Origin: Salinimicrobium terrae DSM 17865
GTDB lineage: Bacteria; Bacteroidota; Bacteroidia; Flavobacteriales; Flavobacteriaceae
Assembly (NCBI RefSeq): GCF_000424665.1
Contig: NZ_AUKI01000011.1
Span: 124,001 to 188,000 of the forward strand
DNA: 64,000 bases
Reading direction: 5' to 3'
The notes under the pieces were generated by a model. That model was not told the origin of the DNA and did not search any database. It saw only the letters and a program-made list of their open reading frames with translations. Of this stretch, positions 8,596 through 18,209 are shown one piece after another. The position numbers and the translations under genes are program-made. How positions within the stretch are numbered: position 1 is the first letter of the stretch; each line of letters opens with the position of its first letter.

Positions 8596-10605
8596 TTACT
8601 CACGGGAAAATGCCTCCACCCCCTCTTCCAGCCAACTGGCAAATTCATCTGAATCGGGAGTATAACCTACAGGCTCGTTAAGCATGTTCATTTCATGATC
8701 AAGCAGCACGTAATAGGGTTGAGAATTATTCCGGAAGTTTAGAGTCTGAAATGTGGCCCATTTGTCTCCTATCGTCTCGATCTCCTTTATTCCTCCCGTT
8801 GGCTTCTGATAATTAAATTTTTGATCTTCAGGAAGTTCTTTCCGGTCATCGACATAGAGAGAAATAAGTACAAAATCATCCTTCATAAGGTCAAAAACTT
8901 CAGGTTCGCTCCAAACCTGCTCTTCCATTTTACGACAGTTCACGCAGGCCCAGCCTGTAAAATCAAGAAGAATGGGTTTGTTTTCAGCCTTTGCTGCGGC
9001 CACCCCTTCGTCAAAATCTTTATAGGCTTTTAATCCTAAAGGTCCTTCAGTTTCCTTTTCATAAATACTGTAGAACAATGGTGGAGGGAAACCACTTAAA
9101 AGTTTTAAGTTGGCGTGAGAAGTATTTGTAAGGCCCGGAATAAGGTAGACGACAAATGCAAGTGTAATTATTGCCAGAAACAACCTTCCTTTTCCCAGTT
9201 TGGTCTTTGGACCATCATGCGGAAATCTTAGTACGCCAATAAGGTAAAGCAGTAACCCTATTCCGACAATGATCCAGATCCCAATAAAAATCTCCCTTTT
9301 TAGAAGCCCCCAGTGCTGTACAAGGTCGGCATTGGAAAGGAATTTAAATGCAAGTGCCAATTCAATAAATCCTAATACCACTTTAACCGAATTAAGCCAG
9401 CCGCCGCTTTTTGGTAAAGAATTAAGCCAGTTAGGAAAAAGGGCGAAGAGTGCAAAAGGTAGAGCCAGTGCCAGGCCAAATCCTCCCATTCCAAAAGACA
9501 ATTGAGTCGCACCACCATCTGTTGTAAGGGAACTACCCAATAGAGAACCTAAAATAGGACCGGTACAGGAAAAAGAAACCAGCGCCAGGGTAAGTGCCAT
9601 AAAAAACACTCCTAAGATCCCGCCAAAGCTGGAAGCCTTGTCATCCATTTTATTACTCCAGGAAGTTGGCAGGGTGATTTCGTAATATCCAAAAAAGGAA
9701 AAAGCGAAAAAAATAAAGATCACAAAGAATAGGATATTCAGTGTGGTATTTGTGGAAATGTTGTTCAGGATTTCAGGATCCAGCGAATCCAGGAGATGGA
9801 ATGGCAGACTAAGCAACAAGTAGATCAAGAAAATGAAAACTCCGTACATTATCGCATTTACCAATCCTTTCCTTCGTGTCTTTGCACCTTTTGTAAAGAA
9901 GGATACAGTAAGCGGGATCATTGGAAATACACAGGGAGTCAGCAAAGCAATCAGTCCTCCAATAAAGCCGAGGAAGAATATGGTTGTATAGCCATCGCCT
10001 CCTTCTTCAGTAATTTCGGTTCCGCCAACTCCCTTTACATTTATATTCAAAGCTTCGGTAAGCCGCTGATCTTTATCTGAAACTTCAAGATTTGTAAATC
10101 CTTCGACCACCTCATTGTCGCCAATATTGAAAGTGAACTGTTCCGTTTCGGGCGGCAGGCACTTCTCATCATCACACACTGAAAAATAAACTTCCGCAGT
10201 TATAACAAGATCTGTGGGGTCTAAAACTTTAATTTTTTGCCTAAAAACAGCCTCATCTTTAAAATAAGTAATATCGGCTTCAAAAACAGCATCATACATG
10301 GCCGGAACATCCGGTTCCCGGGTAGGACCAACAAGTTCATATTTTTCAGGTGATTCGGAAAAAGAAAATGCGGTAGGAATTGGTGCAATATCTATGTCAA
10401 CCACTTCCTGGGAATACAGGTGCCAGCCTGCATCCAAACGGGCGGTAAAAATGAGGTTATAAATGGAATCATTCTCCTGCTCTACAGCTGCCTCCCATTC
10501 AATGGGATCTTCTATCCCCTGCCCCAGGTTATTGGGATCAAAGATTTGAGCATGGGTGCCAAAAAATGTAAAAAAGAACAGTATTAAAAGTACCGGTAAT
10601 CTCAT
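8596..10605 (-). CDS. dsbD: Thiol:disulfide interchange protein DsbD
   Basis: It moves electrons from cytoplasmic thioredoxin across the inner membrane to periplasmic thiols. The 669-residue protein has the three-part DsbD plan: a signal peptide and N-terminal periplasmic domain with a Cys pair (CDDEKCLPPE, about residues 143-148); a central block of about eight membrane segments starting FFLGFIGGLIALLTPCVFPMIP; and a C-terminal thioredoxin fold with active site WACVNC. Its ATG overlaps the tilS stop by four bases (ATGA type), so translation is probably coupled. It is the last gene of the minus-strand run. Confidence 0.92.
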   Translation of the reverse strand: MRLPVLLILFFFTFFGTHAQIFDPNNLGQGIEDPIEWEAAVEQENDSIYNLIFTARLDAGWHLYSQEVVDIDIAPIPTAFSFSESPEKYELVGPTREPDVPAMYDAVFEADITYFKDEAVFRQKIKVLDPTDLVITAEVYFSVCDDEKCLPPETEQFTFNIGDNEVVEGFTNLEVSDKDQRLTEALNINVKGVGGTEITEEGGDGYTTIFFLGFIGGLIALLTPCVFPMIPLTVSFFTKGAKTRRKGLVNAIMYGVFIFLIYLLLSLPFHLLDSLDPEILNNISTNTTLNILFFVIFIFFAFSFFGYYEITLPTSWSNKMDDKASSFGGILGVFFMALTLALVSFSCTGPILGSLLGSSLTTDGGATQLSFGMGGFGLALALPFALFALFPNWLNSLPKSGGWLNSVKVVLGFIELALAFKFLSNADLVQHWGLLKREIFIGIWIIVGIGLLLYLIGVLRFPHDGPKTKLGKGRLFLAIITLAFVVYLIPGLTNTSHANLKLLSGFPPPLFYSIYEKETEGPLGLKAYKDFDEGVAAAKAENKPILLDFTGWACVNCRKMEEQVWSEPEVFDLMKDDFVLISLYVDDRKELPEDQKFNYQKPTGGIKEIETIGDKWATFQTLNFRNNSQPYYVLLDHEMNMLNEPVGYTPDSDEFASWLEEGVEAFSRE

Positions 10606-11912
10606 GGTGTGTAACTTAATCGCAAAATTTGTTTGGTTTCATCTTTAACCGCAAATCGTGTATCTAACCGATGGCCTATAACCCAAACAATTTTGTCGTG
10701 GGAGCACAAAAGCCAGCAATTTTCTTTTTGCGGCAAAGATAATTTTTCATCTTTAAAAAACTTACTCAGTTTCTTTTTGCCTTTCATACCAAATGGATAA
10801 AAATAGTCGCCCTCCTCCCATTTCCTTACAATAAGGGGGTACTGGATTTGGTCCCGGTCAAGATAAATTGTCCTGGCATCACCTTTTTGAAAATCATCTA
10901 CAGTTTCAAAATGAAAAGTTCCAATGGGCAACATAACTACCTCTTCATTCTCCCGGATCTCATACACCTTTTCCTTTTTTGGCGACAGTAACGTAAGAAG
11001 TAGTTTGTCCCTGTCTCTTATAAGACGGTGAGTTTTGGAGTAGACTATTTTACCAGGTTGGGATTCCAACAGGCCATAGACATCCTCCCATTCAGTAAAC
11101 CCGAAGGATCTAAAGAGGTTGTATAACACTGCTTTTGTACTGGGAATCGCCTGAAGCTTTGCAACCTCAAAAGAATAACCGTATTCTTCCTGTTTTGCGA
11201 TCTTCGGAAAAAGCACTGAAATGTAATCCTCGACCAACTGAGAACTTTGCTGCAAATGGCTCCTGGTCTTACTGAAACTTTCCAACAGCTGCGGATTCAA
11301 CTCCAGCAATTTGGGTATTATCTCCAGTCTCACCTTATTCCGGAAATATTTTACAGAATCATTACTGCTGTCTTCCCGCCACTTCAGGTTTTGAAGACGT
11401 GCGTAATCCTCGATCTGCTTTCGGGTAAAAGGTAACAGCGGCCGGAGAACGAATTCATTGACATCGGGAATTCCCGTTAGGCCTTCAAGCCCTGTTCCCC
11501 TTATGAAATTGATCAAAACGGTTTCCAGGTTATCATTAACATGATGGGCAGTAAAAACGTAGTCAAACTGTAATGTTTCCTGAAGCTCTCTAAACCAATT
11601 ATATCGCAGCTCACGTGCCGCCATTTGAATAGAAATCTTCTTTTTTGTCGCATAGGCTTCTGTCTCAAAACCTTCAATATAGACTTCTGCTTCCAGTGCA
11701 TCTGCCAGTTCCGTTACAAACACCTCATCCTCGTTACTTTCCTCCCCTCTAAGTTGAAAATTGCAATGGGCAAGAGAAATATCTAACCCAATTTCCCTGC
11801 AAAGATTGGCAAGAACCACGCTGTCTACTCCGCCGCTTACGGCAAGAAGGATCTTTCCTTCAAAAGTTTCAGGAAATTGTTCCTTAAGGTGATTTTTAAA
11901 CGCTAACAGCAT
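10602..11912 (-). CDS. tilS: tRNA(Ile)-lysidine synthase
   Basis: It converts C34 of the tRNA(Ile) CAU anticodon to lysidine using ATP and lysine, an essential step in AUA decoding. The N-terminal PP-loop motif AVSGGVDS (residues 24-31) binds ATP; HCNFQLRGEES and FTAHHVNDNLET are also conserved family segments. The 436-residue length includes the C-terminal TilS domains (YPFGMKGKKKLSKFFKDEK). It lies 60 bases after pabB and overlaps dsbD by four bases. Confidence 0.95.
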   Translation of the reverse strand: MLLAFKNHLKEQFPETFEGKILLAVSGGVDSVVLANLCREIGLDISLAHCNFQLRGEESNEDEVFVTELADALEAEVYIEGFETEAYATKKKISIQMAARELRYNWFRELQETLQFDYVFTAHHVNDNLETVLINFIRGTGLEGLTGIPDVNEFVLRPLLPFTRKQIEDYARLQNLKWREDSSNDSVKYFRNKVRLEIIPKLLELNPQLLESFSKTRSHLQQSSQLVEDYISVLFPKIAKQEEYGYSFEVAKLQAIPSTKAVLYNLFRSFGFTEWEDVYGLLESQPGKIVYSKTHRLIRDRDKLLLTLLSPKKEKVYEIRENEEVVMLPIGTFHFETVDDFQKGDARTIYLDRDQIQYPLIVRKWEEGDYFYPFGMKGKKKLSKFFKDEKLSLPQKENCWLLCSHDKIVWVIGHRLDTRFAVKDETKQILRLSYTP

Positions 11913-11972
11913 AGGCTCAAAGATATCAAAAATGAAATGGCTTTTAACGCTCTTTTTTCTGAAGAATTCTCT

Positions 11973-13283
11973 TTATTCCTGCTCCTCCATCACCTGTTTA
12001 AGTGCCGCAGCCTTAACCAGGCATTCGCGGTATTCATTTTCGGGCACAGATCTGGAAGTAATAGCCCCTCCAACAGAAAATGACACGTATTTAGCAGTTG
12101 CATTATACAGAATGCTGCGAATCACTACATTGAAATCAAAATCGCCTGATGGATCAAAATATCCCACTGCCCCGCTATACAGACCCCGCTTAGTTTCTTC
12201 TAATTCTTCTATGATCTCCATAGCAGAGATCTTTGGGGCTCCTGTCATACTTCCCATAGGAAACGTGGTGCGTAAAACTTCTACCGCCGGTATCCCTGAA
12301 TCCAAAATAGCTTTTACAGTAGAGATCATTTGATGTACCTGGGGATAGCTGTAAACCTTACATAGCTCTACAACCTCAACACTACCTTTTTTTGCTGTTT
12401 TTGAGAGGTCATTGCGAACCAGGTCCACAATCATTACATTTTCTGATCTTTCTTTAGGATCCTGTTCAAGCTGAAGTGCCAACATTTCATCTTTCTCCGG
12501 ATCAAAACGGGCCCTGGGAGCTGTCCCTTTTATTGGCTGTGTAATCAATTGATCACCATTCTTCTGAAGATATCTTTCCGGCGAAGCCGATAGGAGATAT
12601 TGATCGTAGTTCTTAAGAAAAGTAGCAAATGGAGGCCTTGAAATGGCATTTAAGGCCATAAATTTTTGAAGTGGATCAAATTCTACTCCTTCAGCATAGA
12701 ATTCCTGGCAAAAATTTGCCTCATAAATATCTCCCCGTTGGATGTGGAATTGCATTTTTTCCACTTTTTGCACATAATCTTCTTTGGAGATGCGAGCCTG
12801 CATTTTTACAGAATTTCCCTCCCTGGAAAAAAATTCTTTCTGAAAATCCCCTTTTTGTAGGATATGTTCCAGGTCTTCTTCCACTTCATCGTCCACCATT
12901 TTCAGGTAGCGCAGTTCAAGCTCATTTCCCTTTAAGAATAATATCTTCTTTGGCTGAAAAAAAAATAATTCAGGAAAATTGAGGCCGTCGTAATTTTCAC
13001 TTTCCAGGTTTTCCACGTCATTTTTGAGGTCATAGGAAAGGTATCCAAAGATCCAGTCCCGGGTAGTTTCCTGGTATTCCTTCAGCTTATTAAAAGCTTC
13101 AAAAGCATCTGTTTGTATGGCAGTAAAAGCATCTACAGCCAGTACGGCGTCATATTGAGAATATTGGTCCCGGTGCCCGTTACTATCAAACCAAACTACT
13201 TCATTGAACTGTCTTGCCCAATTAAGCAGGACCTCTTTAATTGGGAAATCTTCTTCTAAAATGACCTTTTTCGATACTCGCAC
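11973..13283 (-). CDS. pabB: Aminodeoxychorismate synthase component I
   Basis: It forms 4-amino-4-deoxychorismate from chorismate for folate synthesis. The C-terminal chorismate-binding domain is complete: GDIYEANFCQEF, ENVMIVDLVRNDL and GSMTGAPK. The motif PIKGT (residues 250-254), with Lys252, marks PabB rather than anthranilate synthase TrpE, which has PIAGT. The best start is GTG 13283, whose G is shared with the TAG stop of the upstream FMN reductase gene. No glutamine amidotransferase (PabA) gene lies nearby, so it must be supplied from elsewhere. Confidence 0.91.
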   Translation of the reverse strand: MRVSKKVILEEDFPIKEVLLNWARQFNEVVWFDSNGHRDQYSQYDAVLAVDAFTAIQTDAFEAFNKLKEYQETTRDWIFGYLSYDLKNDVENLESENYDGLNFPELFFFQPKKILFLKGNELELRYLKMVDDEVEEDLEHILQKGDFQKEFFSREGNSVKMQARISKEDYVQKVEKMQFHIQRGDIYEANFCQEFYAEGVEFDPLQKFMALNAISRPPFATFLKNYDQYLLSASPERYLQKNGDQLITQPIKGTAPRARFDPEKDEMLALQLEQDPKERSENVMIVDLVRNDLSKTAKKGSVEVVELCKVYSYPQVHQMISTVKAILDSGIPAVEVLRTTFPMGSMTGAPKISAMEIIEELEETKRGLYSGAVGYFDPSGDFDFNVVIRSILYNATAKYVSFSVGGAITSRSVPENEYRECLVKAAALKQVMEEQE

Positions 13284-13822
13284 TATTCATTTATTTGCTG
13301 AGAAAAAGAGGTCACCACATCAATAATTCCCAAGTCAAAAACCTCATTCACAATTACTTCTTTTTCAGAATCATAATTTTCATAGAATAACGGCAGACTA
13401 AAACTTTCCACTACGTTACCTCCAAACCTGGGAAACTGGTTTTTACAATATTCCAGTGCCGAGGCACCACCACGTTGCCCCGGAGATGTGCTCATTAAAA
13501 GGATCTTCTTACCATCGAGAAACTTTTTCTCCACTCTTGACAGCCAGTCTATAATATTTTTAAAAAAACCTGAAACATTGGAATTATATTCATTTACAGC
13601 TATGATAAGTGCCGGCGCTTCTACTATTTTTTCATAGAGGAACTTCACATTTTGAGGAAATCCTTCTTTTTCCTTTACAATGCTGTACATGGGAAATTCA
13701 AATTCATGAAGGTTAAGCACCTCGATGGTATGGTCTGAGATCCTTCCGGTTATATTGAGTATGAGTTGATGGTTTATGGAAGTGGGGCTGCTGGAGCCGG
13801 CAAAAGCCAATATTTTGGTCAT
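13283..13822 (-). CDS. NADPH-dependent FMN reductase family protein
   Basis: A 179-residue flavodoxin-fold protein starting MTKILAFAGSSSPTSINHQL, where GSSSPTS is the FMN phosphate loop. The segment APALIIAVNEYNSNVSGFFKNIIDWLSR matches the family's NEYNxSxPGxLKNAIDW region. Such proteins reduce FMN, quinones or azo dyes with NAD(P)H; the substrate here is unknown. The ATG at 13822 is preferred over an in-frame start 21 bases upstream because it begins directly at the first beta strand. It is the first gene of the run with pabB, tilS and dsbD. Confidence 0.86.
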   Translation of the reverse strand: MTKILAFAGSSSPTSINHQLILNITGRISDHTIEVLNLHEFEFPMYSIVKEKEGFPQNVKFLYEKIVEAPALIIAVNEYNSNVSGFFKNIIDWLSRVEKKFLDGKKILLMSTSPGQRGGASALEYCKNQFPRFGGNVVESFSLPLFYENYDSEKEVIVNEVFDLGIIDVVTSFSQQINE

Positions 13823-13921
13823 AGGTGAAAAATTGAAGTTCAAAAATACAAAATAGGCGTGGAAGAAATGAAGATGAAGTTGGAGTTAAACAAAACCCAA
13901 AAGCTTTCCACAATTTAACCT

Positions 13922-13929
13922 TAACTTTG
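13922..13929 (+). promoter_or_regulatory. -7 promoter box (TAACTTTG) of the helicase gene
   Basis: A perfect TAnnTTTG octamer 20 bases before the GTG start of the DEAD-box gene, identical in sequence and spacing to the box before galK. Confidence 0.5.
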
Positions 13930-13949
13930 CTCTCTTAAAATCTTACTCT

Positions 13950-15299
13950 GTGACTTTCCAGGACCTCAACCTTACTACCCCTCTTTTAAATGCACTTGAA
14001 GATCAAAAAATCTACAACCCCACTCCAATCCAGGAACAATCATTACCTGTAATTCTCTCAGGAAGGGATATGGTGGGAATCGCACAGACCGGTACCGGAA
14101 AAACACTTGCTTACCTCCTTCCCCTTCTGAAGACCCTAAGGTATTCTGAACAAAAAAATCCCCGAATATTGATCCTGGTGCCAACACGGGAGCTGGTGGT
14201 GCAGGTAGTAGAAGAGCTGGAGAAACTCACAAAATACATCAACACCCGGATTCTCGGAATTTACGGCGGCACCAACATTAATACCCAAAAACAACTGGTA
14301 GCACAGGGTCTGGATATTTTAGTTGCAACTCCCGGGCGCCTGTATGATCTCGCGATTAATCGTGACCTGCAATTAAAATCTATTCAAAAACTGGTAATAG
14401 ATGAAGTTGACGTAATGCTGGACCTGGGGTTCAGGTTTCAGCTTACCAACATCCTGGAGTTAATCCCCGAGAGTCGGCAGAACATCATGTTCTCGGCTAC
14501 GATGACTGTAGACGTAGAAAAGCTTATTCAGGAGAACTTTAAAAATCCGGAGACTGTATCTGTAGCGGCGAGTGGCGCTCCTCTCGAAAATATCAAACAG
14601 GAGGTCTATGAAGTACCTAACTTCTACACGAAAGTCAACCTCCTGAAACATCTTTTAGAAGACATGGAGTCTTTCCATAAAGTCCTCATCTTCGCCGGAA
14701 ACAAACGTATAGCCGATCGTCTTTTTGAAAACCTCAATCCTTTATTTCCGGAAGAGTGCACGGTGATCCACTCAAACAAAACCCAAAATTACAGGTTGCG
14801 GAGCATAAGACAGTTTGGGGATGGCTTTTGCCGCATACTCGTAGCCACAGACGTTATGGCAAGAGGCCTTGATATTGAACAGGTAAGCCATGTGGTTAAC
14901 TTTGACACACCAGCCTATCCGGAAAACTATATTCATCGCATTGGCCGAACCGGAAGAGCCGAAAAAGAAGGTCATGCCTTACTTTTTACCACAACATCTG
15001 AAAAAGAAAACCTTGAAAAAATTGAGTCTCTCATGGATCTCAAGATCCAGGTAAAATCCTTACCTGAATCAGTTCCCGTTTCTTCTGAACTTATTCCGGA
15101 AGAACAGCCAAAATCTGATGAAATCTACAATCCTGGAAAATTTTCAGATGAATATAAACCGGGTCCTGCTTTTCATGAAAAAAAGGAAAAAAATCAGAAG
15201 GTCAATCTTGGGGGATCTTACCGAAGAGAAGTAAAGAAAAAATACAAAAAACCGAAAACCAGGGGAGACAAGAATTACAATCGCAAAAAAAAGAAATAA
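13950..15299 (+). CDS. DEAD-box RNA helicase
   Basis: An ATP-dependent RNA helicase of 449 residues. In order: the Q motif NPTPIQEQ (23-30), motif I AQTGTGKT (45-52), PTREL, the DEAD-box variant DEVD within VIDEVDVMLDLGF, SAT, and the C-terminal RGLDIEQVSHVVNFDTP and HRIGRTGR. A lysine- and arginine-rich tail (last 40 residues) probably binds RNA. The second domain and tail resemble the RhlE group. The start is GTG; no better ATG is available before the Q motif. A hairpin follows the stop codon. DEVD instead of DEAD is common and compatible with activity. Confidence 0.92.
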   Translation: MTFQDLNLTTPLLNALEDQKIYNPTPIQEQSLPVILSGRDMVGIAQTGTGKTLAYLLPLLKTLRYSEQKNPRILILVPTRELVVQVVEELEKLTKYINTRILGIYGGTNINTQKQLVAQGLDILVATPGRLYDLAINRDLQLKSIQKLVIDEVDVMLDLGFRFQLTNILELIPESRQNIMFSATMTVDVEKLIQENFKNPETVSVAASGAPLENIKQEVYEVPNFYTKVNLLKHLLEDMESFHKVLIFAGNKRIADRLFENLNPLFPEECTVIHSNKTQNYRLRSIRQFGDGFCRILVATDVMARGLDIEQVSHVVNFDTPAYPENYIHRIGRTGRAEKEGHALLFTTTSEKENLEKIESLMDLKIQVKSLPESVPVSSELIPEEQPKSDEIYNPGKFSDEYKPGPAFHEKKEKNQKVNLGGSYRREVKKKYKKPKTRGDKNYNRKKKK

Positions 15300-15335
15300 T
15301 GAGAACTTCTACGAAGTTCCTGAGCTCATTATTTA
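15296..15335 (+). terminator. Hairpin after the DEAD-box helicase gene
   Basis: AATAATGAG and GCTCATTATT form outer arms around an inner GAACTTC-TAC-GAAGTTC stem, starting at the stop codon, followed by a T-rich run. It probably ends the helicase transcript. Confidence 0.6.
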
Positions 15336-15727
15336 TTATTTGTGGAGTTGATCAAGGGATAAAAAGGGTAATATTTTCGATAAGTTGTACAAGATCTTTT
15401 TTTACCTGCACCTAAATTATACTTAAATTTTTATCTGTTATAGCATCCAAAATCTGTTAATTTTTTCTTAGACAATGACTTATATCTTCATTTTGTAAAA
15501 AATTTCCCGCAGCTTAAGCTTATAAAATAAAAGATTTGTCTCTGGTTTCATAACGCTAAAACTCAATGAGTATGCGGGTTTAGAATACATCCTCAAATTT
15601 ATTCATAAAATTCTGGCACTCTGATGGTTATAAATCCATTATTTATATTAAATTTAACTTCTCCCCCTTTTAACTAAATGCCAGATCAACAAGAAATCCC
15701 CTACTTGCTGTTCATAAATTTTTTTCT
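15336..15727. other. AT-rich non-coding gap upstream of the PAS histidine kinase
   Basis: About 390 bases of AT-rich sequence without a convincing reading frame on either strand. It follows the helicase terminator and must hold the promoter of the kinase gene, but I cannot pick out a perfect TAnnTTTG box. No repeats longer than a few bases were seen. Confidence 0.5.
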
Positions 15728-18100
15728 ATGCAAAAAACTACTTTTATGCCAGATGAAATTTCTAAAGGCACGGCTCGCAACCTTTTCAATACCTATAGTG
15801 GGCATGATAATGAGGGTTTTATCTTGTTTATCAATTCTGCTAAAGATTTCTCTTTAAAAGCAGTCAATAATAGATGCTTGCAGTACTTCAGAAATTTCTT
15901 TACAGTTAAAGAGGGAACAGGTAATTTTTTTAGGGAAACTATTCATCCTGAAGATTATCCGATCTTTTTGCACTTTTGGGGAAGCCTTGGGAATCCCCAG
16001 GACATTGGGGAAAAAACTGTGATCCTGCGTGTAAAGTCAACTTCAGGTAATTGGAAAAAATTCCGGTTTGAAAGTCGGGTTTATGAAGGTTTTAAAAAAG
16101 GAGGCGCTAATTATGTTCTTACCCTTGCAAAACCTATAGAAAATTCCAGACTGCAGGGGAGAAAAGACCTTGATATCGCAACAAAAAAATTACTACAGGA
16201 GAGCCAAAACCGCTATAGAGTACTGGTTAACTCCCTGGATCAGGGTTACGGAGTTGTAGAAATGATTTTTGACCTGCAAAAGAATCCCATAGATTATCTT
16301 TTTGTGGAGGTGAATCCCGCTTTTGAAAAGCATACAGGAATAAGGGATCTTCTTGGTAAAACCATGAGAGAGTTTTATGAAAAGCATGAAAGCCATTGGT
16401 TCCAAACTCTGGGCAAGGTTGCATCTACAGGAAAAGCAGTACGTTTTGAAGATTATGCCGCCGCCCACAACCGTTGGTTTGATGTATTTGCTTTTCCCAT
16501 TGGAGGCAGAAACAATAAAAAAGTTGCCTGCTTGTTTTCAGATATTACACCTCGTAAGGAGGCAGAAGAAAAGCTTAAAAAATTAAACGAAGATCTCGAG
16601 TTAAAGATAAAAAGCCGAACCTATGAACTGGAAGAGAACAACGAACTCCTCCAAATGGTTTTTGACACAGTAAACCAGGGCATCTTTGTAATGAAGCCAT
16701 TGTTCGGGGAAAATTATGATGTTGTAGATTTTACCTATGTAAGGGTAAATAAGGTAGTAAATCGATACTACAATCAAAACCAAATGGTAGGGCGCAGTTT
16801 TCTTCAGTACAATCCAAAAGCAACCGAAAAAGGTGTTTTTGAAACCCTTAAACAAACTATGTTAACCGGAGAGTCATCAGATTTGGAGATAGAAGTTGAT
16901 CGGGACGGAAGGAATAACTGGTTCAGGATCACAAGCAGGCGCCAGAGAGGGCTGCTTATTTGTTCTTTAGAAAATATTACCAGGAATAAAATTAAAGCAA
17001 AGAAGTTAAGGGAAAACATCAGATTTAAGAAGCAGCTCATAGATACTTCCCCTGATTTAATTTTGATCTTCGACCTCTATAATGAAAAGGTGAAGTATAT
17101 CAATCGTGATCTTGTGGCAGCAGAAGGCATGACCGCAGAAAATGTGGAAGGTATGCCCCTACTGGATATTCTTCCATTGATTCATCCTCAGGACAGGCAA
17201 AAGACCCTTGCATTCCATACCAGCCTTGGAACAGCTTCAGATGATGATGTAGTTGAAGTGGAATTCAGGCTTAAAACCAGTGAGAAACAATGGGAGTGCT
17301 ATAATGCGAGGGGAAAAGTATTTAAAAGAAACAGGAAGGAGAATGTTGTTGAATATATAGTTCTTCTCCGTAGCGTACAATCTCAAAAAGCAACTCAGCA
17401 AGCCCTCATCAATGCAGAAAAACTTTCCATTACAGGGGAGATAGCAAGAACGCTGGCCCACGAATTACGAAATCCTCTGGCTAGTATCAGCATGTCTGCA
17501 GACATTATGGAAAAATTAAATAGCGGACCTCAAAAGAAGTTACTGAAAAACTATACTGGTATTATTAAGAGGAGCACTTCAACTTTAAATAATTTAGTTA
17601 CAGATCTTTTAACAGCTTCAAATTATTCCAAGCCACAAATGACAAAGTGCTGCCTTGCAAAAACTACAAATAAAGCCCTTGGGCTTGCTAAGGACAGGAT
17701 CTATCTAACAGGGGTTAATGTTCATAAAAAATATCGTGGCCCTTATTTCATTAATGCAGATCAAGAAAAACTTCAAATAGCAATTCTTAATATCATCGTT
17801 AATGCCAGCGAGGCAATGGTACCTCATGAAGGAGAATTAACTATTAGTATAAATAAAAAGAAAAACACCTATACCCTCGCCATTACAGATAATGGATGCG
17901 GTATGGAAAAAGACCAACTGGAAAGACTTTTCGATTCTTTTTACACTCGAAAACCCGGAGGAATGGGAATAGGGCTAAGCTCTGTAAAAAATATTTTGGA
18001 GGATCATGGTGCTACTGTTGAAGTACAGAGTGTACCTAAAGAAGGAACTTCATTTGTACTGACTTTTCCCTGTCATGAAGACGTAATTCAAGGAAAATAA
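15728..18100 (+). CDS. Soluble multi-PAS sensor histidine kinase
   Basis: A 790-residue cytoplasmic kinase with no membrane segment. It holds about four PAS-type domains (roughly residues 20-145, 160-285, 310-420 and 430-555), a linker coiled coil near residue 290 (KEAEEKLKKLNEDLELK), then HisKA with the phospho-acceptor His in TLAHELRNPL and a HATPase domain with NIIVNASEAM (N box), DNGCGM (G1) and GGMGIGLSSVKNIL (G2). No response regulator or DNA-binding domain is fused or adjacent, so it is an orphan kinase. PAS domains suggest an internal redox, light or ligand signal, but no cofactor can be named. Confidence 0.9.
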   Translation: MQKTTFMPDEISKGTARNLFNTYSGHDNEGFILFINSAKDFSLKAVNNRCLQYFRNFFTVKEGTGNFFRETIHPEDYPIFLHFWGSLGNPQDIGEKTVILRVKSTSGNWKKFRFESRVYEGFKKGGANYVLTLAKPIENSRLQGRKDLDIATKKLLQESQNRYRVLVNSLDQGYGVVEMIFDLQKNPIDYLFVEVNPAFEKHTGIRDLLGKTMREFYEKHESHWFQTLGKVASTGKAVRFEDYAAAHNRWFDVFAFPIGGRNNKKVACLFSDITPRKEAEEKLKKLNEDLELKIKSRTYELEENNELLQMVFDTVNQGIFVMKPLFGENYDVVDFTYVRVNKVVNRYYNQNQMVGRSFLQYNPKATEKGVFETLKQTMLTGESSDLEIEVDRDGRNNWFRITSRRQRGLLICSLENITRNKIKAKKLRENIRFKKQLIDTSPDLILIFDLYNEKVKYINRDLVAAEGMTAENVEGMPLLDILPLIHPQDRQKTLAFHTSLGTASDDDVVEVEFRLKTSEKQWECYNARGKVFKRNRKENVVEYIVLLRSVQSQKATQQALINAEKLSITGEIARTLAHELRNPLASISMSADIMEKLNSGPQKKLLKNYTGIIKRSTSTLNNLVTDLLTASNYSKPQMTKCCLAKTTNKALGLAKDRIYLTGVNVHKKYRGPYFINADQEKLQIAILNIIVNASEAMVPHEGELTISINKKKNTYTLAITDNGCGMEKDQLERLFDSFYTRKPGGMGIGLSSVKNILEDHGATVEVQSVPKEGTSFVLTFPCHEDVIQGK

Positions 18101-18209
18101 GCAGGTGCAGCCAAAAAAAAGCGATTATTGTGTATCTTCGGCAATTGTAAGGACCGGGTTTTTTTGAAGATCCAGCCTAAAACTTATTACAAAAAGTTGA
18201 TCGCGATAT

